A stretch of DNA of 7,084 nucleotides from an uncultured Beijerinckiaceae bacterium (lineage in GTDB: Bacteria; Pseudomonadota; Alphaproteobacteria; Rhizobiales; Beijerinckiaceae), in NCBI GenBank assembly GCA_937863205.1, contig CALMGA010000280.1, positions 1 to 7,084 of the forward strand, given 5' to 3'. Under the pieces are notes generated by a model, which was given only the letters and a program-made list of their open reading frames with translations, searched no databases and was not told where the DNA came from. A program made the translations under genes and the position numbers. Below are positions 1 through 4,696 of the stretch, one piece after another (the first letter of the stretch is position 1; each line of letters opens with the position of its first letter).

Positions 1-636
1 CTTCTGCCGCGCGGCCCCCTCGACCAGCGCGATCATGCGATCGATGAAGGTGGAACCTGCCGCCGCCGTGATGCGCACGCGGATCCAGTCGGAAAGCACC
101 TGCGTGCCGCCCGTCACGGCCGAGCGGTCGCCGCCCGACTCGCGGATCACCGGGGCGGACTCGCCGGTGATCGCCGCCTCGTTGACGCTGGCGATGCCTT
201 CGACGACCTCGCCGTCGGACGGGATGATGTCGCCGGCTTCGACGAGAACGACATCATCGACCTTGAGAACGGTGCCGGACACCATCTCGTATTTCGTTCG
301 GTCGCGGCCCTTCAACAGCTTGGCCTGCGTTTCCGTGCGCGTCTTGCGCAGATCGTCGGCCTGCGCCTTACCACGCCCTTCCGCGACCGCTTCGGCGAAG
401 TTGGCGAACAGCACGGTGAACCACAGCCAGATGATGATCTGCGCGGAAAAGGCGAGATGCGCGGCCCCCGTCACGACGTCGCGCACGAACAGAACCGTGA
501 CGAGCGCGGCGACGACCTCGACCGTGAACATCACCGGATTGGTGTAAAGGACGCGCGGGTCGAGCTTGCGGAACGCGCCGCCGATCGCGGGGACCAGAAG
601 CGCGGGATCGAAGATGGAGGATCTGGAGCGGGCCAT
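1..636 (-). CDS. kdpB: KdpB, K+-transporting P-type ATPase catalytic subunit (N-terminal 212 residues; runs off window)
   Basis: KdpB is the ATP-hydrolysing P-type ATPase subunit of the KdpFABC inner-membrane K+ pump. The frame is open from ATG at 636 to base 1, giving 212 residues; the family is usually near 680-700, so about a third is present. Visible in order: an FDP segment (9-11), first membrane hairpin (about 34-55 and 61-82, with NPVMF and [12 protein letters not shown]), the actuator domain with [12 protein letters not shown] (133-143) and the P-type dephosphorylation loop TGES (157-160), followed by [10 protein letters not shown] and GGT. S160 corresponds to the E. coli KdpB serine (S162) whose phosphorylation is known to inhibit the pump. 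The phosphorylated aspartate (DKTGT) lies outside the window. The start sits 104 nt after kdpA; its ribosome binding site is weak (only GAG, about 9 nt upstream). Identity is certain; the exact start is slightly less so. Confidence 0.96.
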   Translation of the reverse strand, partial: MARSRSSIFDPALLVPAIGGAFRKLDPRVLYTNPVMFTVEVVAALVTVLFVRDVVTGAAHLAFSAQIIIWLWFTVLFANFAEAVAEGRGKAQADDLRKTRTETQAKLLKGRDRTKYEMVSGTVLKVDDVVLVEAGDIIPSDGEVVEGIASVNEAAITGESAPVIRESGGDRSAVTGGTQVLSDWIRVRITAAAGSTFIDRMIALVEGAARQK

Positions 637-695
637 GGATGATCTCGGGATGGGCGCCAGCCCGGTCGTGCGGGCCGCGACGGGAGAACGGAACA

Positions 696-727
696 GGCCC
701 CGGGGCCGCGTTCGGCAACCCGGGGCC
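696..727 (-). promoter_or_regulatory. Two-part GC hairpin in the kdpA-kdpB gap
   Basis: In the operon mRNA, GGCCCCGG (727-720) pairs perfectly with CCGGGGCC (703-696). Inside the loop GCCG (716-713) pairs with CGGC (708-705) around an AACG tetraloop. The result is an 8-bp stem, a small internal loop (GTT opposite C) and a 4-bp stem. The 3' arm is followed by TGTTCCGTTCTCC rather than a U-run, so this is not a standard intrinsic terminator. It sits in the 104-nt gap (637-740) that otherwise holds no gene. An RNA-stability, processing or partial-attenuation role is inferred only. Confidence 0.55.
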
Positions 728-740
728 GGGATGACGGCAT

Positions 741-2444
741 TCAGAAGGTTTGCTTCGCGACCATCGCGAGGTGCTCGACGATCGGGCCCAGCGCCAGGGC
801 GGGAAAGAAGGTGAGGCCACCCACGATCAGGATCACGCCCACGAGAAGGCCGACGAACAGCGGCCCCGTCGTCGGAAAGGTGCCGGCCGAGGCCGGCACG
901 GTCTTCTTGGCGGCGAGCGAGCCGGCGATCGCCATCGCCGGAACGATCACGAAGAAGCGTCCGATCAGCATGCCGACGGCCAGCATGACGTTGTAGAACA
1001 TCGTGTTGCCCGACAGGCCGGCGAAGGCGGAGCCGTTGTTGGCCGCGACCGAAGTGAAGGCGTAGAGCACTTCGGAGAAGCCGTGCGGCCCGGCGTTGTT
1101 CGTCGCCGCGACGGCCGAGGGCACGCCCAACGCCACCGCCGTGCCGCCCAGCATCACCAGCGGCAGGCAGAGGATGGCCAGCATCGCCATCTTGACCTCC
1201 TTGGCCTCGATCTTCTTGCCGAGGTATTCGGGCGTGCGCCCAACCATCAGACCGGCCACGAAGATGGCGATGATGATGAAGACGATCATGCCGTAGAGCC
1301 CGGACCCGACGCCGCCGAAGATGATCTCGCCGAGCTGCATGTTTATGAGGGGGATCATGCCGCCGAGCGCGGTGAGGCTGTCGTGCATGGCGTTGACGGC
1401 GCCGCAGGACGCGTCGGTCGTGACCGTGGCGAAGAGCGCCGAGGCGGCCATGCCGAAGCGCACCTCCTTGCCCTCGAAGTTGCCGCCGGCGACGCCGAGC
1501 GCATGGACCAGCGGGTTGCCGCCGGCCTCGGCGGGATAAAGCACGCAGACACCGGCCAGGAACAGCACGCCCATCGCCGCGAAGATCGCCCAGCCCTGGC
1601 GCTCGGAGCCGACGGTGCGACCGAAGACGTTGGTCAGCGCAGCCCCGATCGCGAAGATCGAGACCATCTGCACGAAGTTCGACAGCGCGGTGGGGTTCTC
1701 GAAGGGGTGGGCGGCGTTGGCGTTGAAGAAACCGCCGCCGTTGGTGCCGAGCATCTTGATCGCCACCTGGCTCGCCACCGGCCCGAGCGCGATGGTCTGC
1801 TTGGCGCCTTCCAGCGTGGTCGCATCGACGTAGGCACCCAGCGTCTGCGGAATGCCCTGCCACACCAGGAACAGCGCGTAGGGGATGCAGATCGGCAGCA
1901 GCACGTAGAGCGTGCAGCGGGTGACGTCGACCCAGAACGAGCCGACCGTGCGCGCCGACGCCCGCGAGAAACCGCGGATCACCGCCACAGCGATGGCGAT
2001 GCCGGTGGCGGCCGACAGGAAGTTCTGGTGGGTCAACCCGAGCATCTGGGTGAGGTAGGACAGCGTCGACTCGCCGCCGTAGTTCTGCCAGTTGGTGTTG
2101 GTGACGAAGCTTGCCGCCGTGTTGAAGGCGAGGCCCGGCTCCACCGCTCCCTGGCCGGCCGGATTGAAGGGCAGCACGCTCTGCAGCCGCAGCACCGCGT
2201 AGAGGAAGACGAAACCGGCGAAGTGGAACAGCACGATGGCGCCGAGGTAGGACAACCAGGACTGTTCCTGGCCGGCTTCGATGCCGGCGAGCCGATAAAG
2301 GGCGCGCTCGACCGGGGCCAGCACCGGCGACAACAGCGTGCGCTCGCCGGCGAAGACCCGGGTCATGTAGCCGCCGAGCGGCCGGACAAGCGCCGTCACG
2401 ACGAGGCAGAAGACAAGGATCTGCGCCCAACCGTTGAAGGTCAT
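741..2444 (-). CDS. kdpA: KdpA, K+-binding/channel-like subunit of the Kdp ATPase
   Basis: KdpA is the K+-translocating membrane subunit of KdpFABC and is related to the SKT channel-like transporters. It binds K+ in a selectivity filter and passes it toward KdpB. At 567 residues it is close to the usual length (557 in E. coli). All four filter loops are visible: TNTNWQ (115-120), GTNGGG (233-238), SCGAVN (346-351) and ANNGSAF (468-474). Other family signatures include [17 protein letters not shown] after loop 1, [12 protein letters not shown] (246-257) and [16 protein letters not shown] (402-417). It is hydrophobic throughout with about ten predicted spans. The start ATG (2444) has GGGGA five nt upstream and lies one base after the kdpF stop, so kdpF and kdpA are probably translationally coupled. 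Nothing is missing or broken. Confidence 0.98.
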   Translation of the reverse strand: MTFNGWAQILVFCLVVTALVRPLGGYMTRVFAGERTLLSPVLAPVERALYRLAGIEAGQEQSWLSYLGAIVLFHFAGFVFLYAVLRLQSVLPFNPAGQGAVEPGLAFNTAASFVTNTNWQNYGGESTLSYLTQMLGLTHQNFLSAATGIAIAVAVIRGFSRASARTVGSFWVDVTRCTLYVLLPICIPYALFLVWQGIPQTLGAYVDATTLEGAKQTIALGPVASQVAIKMLGTNGGGFFNANAAHPFENPTALSNFVQMVSIFAIGAALTNVFGRTVGSERQGWAIFAAMGVLFLAGVCVLYPAEAGGNPLVHALGVAGGNFEGKEVRFGMAASALFATVTTDASCGAVNAMHDSLTALGGMIPLINMQLGEIIFGGVGSGLYGMIVFIIIAIFVAGLMVGRTPEYLGKKIEAKEVKMAMLAILCLPLVMLGGTAVALGVPSAVAATNNAGPHGFSEVLYAFTSVAANNGSAFAGLSGNTMFYNVMLAVGMLIGRFFVIVPAMAIAGSLAAKKTVPASAGTFPTTGPLFVGLLVGVILIVGGLTFFPALALGPIVEHLAMVAKQTF

Positions 2445-2445
2445 G

Positions 2446-2541
2446 CTATTCCCCGAAGGTTTCGGCGCGGACCAGCGCGTAGGTCAGGTAAACGAGAAGC
2501 AACGCGGTCACGATCGCGCCGAGCAGATGGTCGAAGGTCAA
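2446..2541 (-). CDS. kdpF: KdpF, small stabilising subunit of the Kdp ATPase (TTG start)
   Basis: This is a 31-residue single-span peptide starting [11 protein letters not shown], with a hydrophobic stretch of about residues 6-24 and ending [10 protein letters not shown]. The [10 protein letters not shown] segment (18-27) matches the KdpF hallmark (YLxYALxxxE), as in the E. coli end GYLVYALINAE. KdpF is known to pack against KdpA/KdpB and stabilise the complex. The start is TTG: no in-frame ATG or GTG fits, while a near-perfect Shine-Dalgarno GGAGGGG sits six nt upstream. The TAG stop (2448-2446) is separated from the kdpA ATG by one base. It is easily missed by gene finders because it is short and begins with TTG. 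Confidence 0.9.
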   Translation of the reverse strand: MTFDHLLGAIVTALLLVYLTYALVRAETFGE

Positions 2542-2547
2542 GTCGGG

Positions 2548-2554
2548 CCCCTCC
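2548..2554 (-). promoter_or_regulatory. Ribosome binding site fixing the kdpF TTG start
   Basis: GGAGGGG in mRNA sense, followed by CCCGAC (6 nt) and TTG at 2541. It is the strongest Shine-Dalgarno match in the kdp operon part of the window and is the main reason for choosing TTG as the kdpF start. Confidence 0.8.
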
Positions 2555-2565
2555 AGGTCGGGATC

Positions 2566-2649
2566 TTAAAGCCTTTGGCAGCCCTGCGCATAGGCGGCGG
2601 TGACGAGGAAGAAGATCCCGCCGGCCAGCAGGAAGACGACGTCGAGCAT
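2566..2649 (-). CDS. Unnamed 27-residue single-span membrane peptide, first gene of the kdp operon
   Basis: An ATG at 2649 opens a 27-codon frame ending in TAA (2568-2566). AAGG lies seven nt upstream as a ribosome binding site. The peptide begins MLDVVFLLAGGIFF, has one membrane span (about residues 4-20), and ends AAYAQGCQRL. From memory, similar small peptides (acidic residue near the start, FF in the span, a Y...C.RL tail) occur directly before kdpF in other bacteria and are usually left as hypothetical or unannotated; I cannot run a search here. The position, 24 nt before kdpF, and the KdpF-like size suggest an accessory subunit or assembly factor of the pump, but this is inference. It is not KdpF itself, which follows with its own hallmark. 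The function is unknown. Confidence 0.75.
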   Translation of the reverse strand: MLDVVFLLAGGIFFLVTAAYAQGCQRL

Positions 2650-2706
2650 GGCGATGCCTTGGGATCAGGCGCTGGGTTTCACGCAGTCTGAATAAAGGAC
2701 GAACGG

Positions 2707-2760
2707 CATAGGGTATCGAGTGGGGACGGGTCGCACCACCATAGGATTCCTATAGGGGAA
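2707..2760 (-). promoter_or_regulatory. Probable kdp promoter/operator region with repeated ATAGG half-sites
   Basis: Upstream of the kdp operon, ATAGG occurs on the plus strand at 2708-2712, 2741-2745 and 2752-2756, and inverted (CCTAT) at 2749-2753. The copies are 33 and 11 bp apart, that is on the same helical face. Two perfect palindromes overlap: ATAGGATTCCTAT (2741-2753) and CCTATAGG (2749-2756). This is an AT-richer island in GC-rich DNA. Kdp operons are commonly controlled by KdpE, but these sites do not resemble the E. coli KdpE site, so the binding protein is unknown. I could not identify a convincing -35/-10 pair; TATAGG in mRNA sense (2756-2751) might serve as a -10. Confidence 0.4.
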
Positions 2761-2816
2761 CCGTCGGTGAAGGCGAAACCTCGGCCGCGCGGGCGAGCGG
2801 ACGGTGACCTTGCGGC

Positions 2817-2860
2817 GGGAAGCGCGGGTTTGCAGCCGCCGACGCGGGGCTTTTTTTCCC
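2817..2860 (+). other. Plus-strand weak stem and seven-T run in the zwf-kdp gap
   Basis: On the plus strand CCGC-CGAC-GCGG is followed, after GGC, by seven Ts (2851-2857), which resembles a short intrinsic terminator. GGGAAGC (2817-2823) could pair further with GC and TTCCC around the T-run. No plus-strand gene ends here. It could end a short transcript divergent from kdp, or block antisense transcription into zwf, or be a chance tract. The rest of the 328-nt gap between zwf and the kdp peptide (2650-2977) contains only the ATAGG cluster and a small hairpin, cgctt/aagcg (2931-2944); I see no gene in it. Confidence 0.25.
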
Positions 2861-2977
2861 TGCGGAGCGGGCAAAATCCGCCAGCGGGCGGTGGAGGGGC
2901 CATCGCGTTCCAATCCCGCCGGCCCGGCCGCGCTTGTTAAAGCGGGCAGAGATCGCCTTCCGCCGCGGCCGCGACCT

Positions 2978-4519
2978 TCAGCTGACCTTCACCGGCCGCC
3001 ATTTGTGCCCGTCCCTGGCTAGCAGGTCGTCGGCCTCCTTGGGTCCGGCCGACCCGGAGGCATAGGCCGCCGGCTCGCCGCCCGCACCCCAGTTGTCCAG
3101 GATCGGCTGCACCACCCGCCAGGCGTCCTCGACCATGTCGGCACGGTTGAACAAGGTCGCATCGCCGATCATCACGTCGTAGAGCAGCGTTTCGTAGCCG
3201 ACGTTGGGCTCGTGGGTGAACCAATCCTTGTACATGAAGTCCATGCGCACGGTGGCCAGCTTCACCTCCGGCCCGGGTTGCTTGACGTCGAACTGCAGCG
3301 CGATGCCCTCTTCGGGCTGGATGCGGATCACCAGCCAGTTCGCCACCGTTTCGGCGATGGCGGTGCCGGCGAAGTGCGACAGCGGCGCCGGCTTGAAGCG
3401 CACGGCGATCTCCGTCATCCGCTCGGGCATGTGCTTGCCCGTGCGCAGGTAGAAGGGCACGCCGGCCCAGCGCCAGGAGTCGATCTCGACGCGCATCGCC
3501 ACGTAGGTCTCGATCTTCGAACCATGCGACACGTCGGCCTCGGCGCGGTAGGCCTTGCTTTCCACGCCCTTGACCGAGCCGGCGCCATATTGTCCGCGCA
3601 CGGCATCCTCCGGCTTCAAGGGCGGCATGGCCGTGAACACGTCGGCCTTGCGGTTGCGGATGCCGACCGCGTCGAAGGTGGTCGGGGGCTCCATCGCCAC
3701 CATCGCCAGCAGGGTGAAGAGGTGGTTGGGCACCATGTCGCGCAGCGCGCCGGTCGCCTCGTAGAACTTGCCGCGCCCCTCCACCCCGACCACCTCGGAG
3801 GCGGTGATCTGCACGTGGTCGATGCGGTCGCGGTTCCACAAGGGTTCGAACAGGCCGTTGGCGAAACGGAAGGCCATGATCGACTGCACCGTTTCCTTGC
3901 CCAGGAAATGGTCGATGCGGAAGATCTGGTCCTCGTCCAGCGTCTTCAGCAGACTGACGTTGAGGGCCTGCGCCGAGGAAACGTCATGGCCGAAAGGCTT
4001 TTCCACCACCACCCGGCGCCAGAACCTGTCCTTCTCCTGCTTGGTCAGCCCGGCTTGCCCGAGTTCGGTCGCCACCGTGCCAAAGAAGCGGTCGGCGATG
4101 GCGAAATAGAAGATGGCGTTGCCGGCGGCGAAGCCGGCCGCCTCCAGGGCCTTGCCGATGTCGGCGTAAAGCTCGGGCTTGGTCATGTCGCCGCGCACGT
4201 AGGCCATGTTGGCGGCCAGCGAGCCCCAGATGTCCTCGTCGATGCGGTCGACGTCGAACTCGGATGACGTGTTGCCGACAAAGGACAGCAGCATGGCGTG
4301 CAGGTGGTCGGCCCAGCCCTTGGCATCGCCGTCCGCCAGATCGACGCCGATCAGCGCTACCTTGGACGGCAGCGCCTTTTCGCAGGCGAGATTGTAGATC
4401 GCCGGCATCACGAGCCGCTTGGTGAGGTCGCCGAAGGCGCCGAAGATGACGATGGCGCAAGGCTCCGGCGTTTTCGGCTTGGCGATGGCGATCTTGGTAT
4501 CGGGCGCGGAGCTGGTCAT
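2978..4519 (-). CDS. zwf: Glucose-6-phosphate 1-dehydrogenase
   Basis: This cytoplasmic enzyme oxidises glucose 6-phosphate to 6-phosphogluconolactone, feeding the Entner-Doudoroff and oxidative pentose-phosphate pathways. It has 513 residues (491 in E. coli), with a slightly long polar N-terminus. Visible are the Rossmann dinucleotide loop FGAFGDLTKR (26-35), EKPFGHD (173-179), the substrate motif RIDHFLGKE (201-209) and the catalytic histidine H266 in DMVPNH (261-266), which pairs with D203 as the D177-H240 dyad of the Leuconostoc enzyme. The C-terminal YASGSAGP motif is also present. The ATG at 4519 is preceded by GGGAGG four nt upstream. The coenzyme loop is unusual: alignment to Leuconostoc places F29 at T14, L36 at K21 and L61 at R46, with D60 next to it, so 2'-phosphate contacts are absent and NAD+ use is possible. 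The gene stands alone, without pgl or edd downstream. Confidence 0.96.
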   Translation of the reverse strand: MTSSAPDTKIAIAKPKTPEPCAIVIFGAFGDLTKRLVMPAIYNLACEKALPSKVALIGVDLADGDAKGWADHLHAMLLSFVGNTSSEFDVDRIDEDIWGSLAANMAYVRGDMTKPELYADIGKALEAAGFAAGNAIFYFAIADRFFGTVATELGQAGLTKQEKDRFWRRVVVEKPFGHDVSSAQALNVSLLKTLDEDQIFRIDHFLGKETVQSIMAFRFANGLFEPLWNRDRIDHVQITASEVVGVEGRGKFYEATGALRDMVPNHLFTLLAMVAMEPPTTFDAVGIRNRKADVFTAMPPLKPEDAVRGQYGAGSVKGVESKAYRAEADVSHGSKIETYVAMRVEIDSWRWAGVPFYLRTGKHMPERMTEIAVRFKPAPLSHFAGTAIAETVANWLVIRIQPEEGIALQFDVKQPGPEVKLATVRMDFMYKDWFTHEPNVGYETLLYDVMIGDATLFNRADMVEDAWRVVQPILDNWGAGGEPAAYASGSAGPKEADDLLARDGHKWRPVKVS

Positions 4520-4544
4520 GAAGCCTCCCGTGGACGGCGGGGAA

Positions 4545-4573
4545 TAGATAGCGGAGGCGGGAGGTTCAGCCAG
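4545..4573 (-). promoter_or_regulatory. Possible zwf promoter
   Basis: In zwf sense, TATCTA (4550-4545) is the only AT-rich -10-like hexamer near the gene. It is 17 bp downstream of CTGGCT (4573-4568), a poor -35 match. Transcription from it would give a short leader carrying the GGGAGG ribosome binding site (4529-4524). Each hexamer matches consensus at only about three of six positions, so this is tentative. Confidence 0.25.
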
Positions 4574-4666
4574 GGTCGGCAGCCGGTGCGGGCCGAGATC
4601 GGCCGGAAATTAGCACGAAGGTTCGGCTTTGCCGGCCGGGCATCCACCCTTAAGGGATGGAGGCGG

Positions 4667-4686
4667 CGCATTGCGCCCGCAATGCG
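4667..4686. promoter_or_regulatory. Perfect 9-bp inverted repeat before the macroglobulin gene
   Basis: CGCATTGCG (4667-4675), two bases, then CGCAATGCG (4678-4686): a perfect inverted repeat in the 177-nt divergent gap between zwf and the macroglobulin gene. Its right arm ends directly at the GGAGG ribosome binding site of the latter. It could be an operator for a dimeric repressor or, in RNA, an 8-bp hairpin with a 4-nt loop next to the start codon. A second, shorter palindrome, CCCTTAAGGG, lies at 4647-4656. The regulator is unknown. Confidence 0.5.
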
Positions 4687-4691
4687 GGAGG
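4687..4691 (+). promoter_or_regulatory. Ribosome binding site of the macroglobulin gene
   Basis: GGAGG, extended to GGGAGG from 4686, lies five nt before ATG at 4697. It supports this start over the in-frame GTG codons within the repeat (4709, 4721, 4733, 4745), none of which has a comparable site. Confidence 0.75.
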
Positions 4692-4696
4692 TTCCC

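Noticed and set aside
750..2603. 617-codon open frame on the plus strand, antisense to kdpA and kdpF
   Set aside because: Its product is a charged run of H, R, D, E and G typical of a GC-rich shadow frame. The opposite strand encodes unmistakable KdpA with all four filter loops.
2665..2709. 14-codon leader-peptide-like frame before the kdp peptide (MPFVLYSDCVKPSA)
   Set aside because: No Shine-Dalgarno precedes its ATG and there is no run of regulatory codons or attenuator pair after it. It may not even be transcribed.
2841..2857. Intrinsic terminator for a plus-strand gene
   Set aside because: No plus-strand gene lies upstream and the stem is only about four continuous base pairs, so it is listed as an unexplained T-run, not a terminator.
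3212..4267. 351-codon plus-strand frame within zwf
   Set aside because: Shadow of zwf, which is certain from RIDHFLGKE and EKPFGHD. The product is rich in H, R, G and L with no recognisable motif.
4647..4656. CCCTTAAGGG palindrome as a strong operator
   Set aside because: Only 10 bp and common by chance. Mentioned beside the stronger 9+9 repeat rather than claimed separately.
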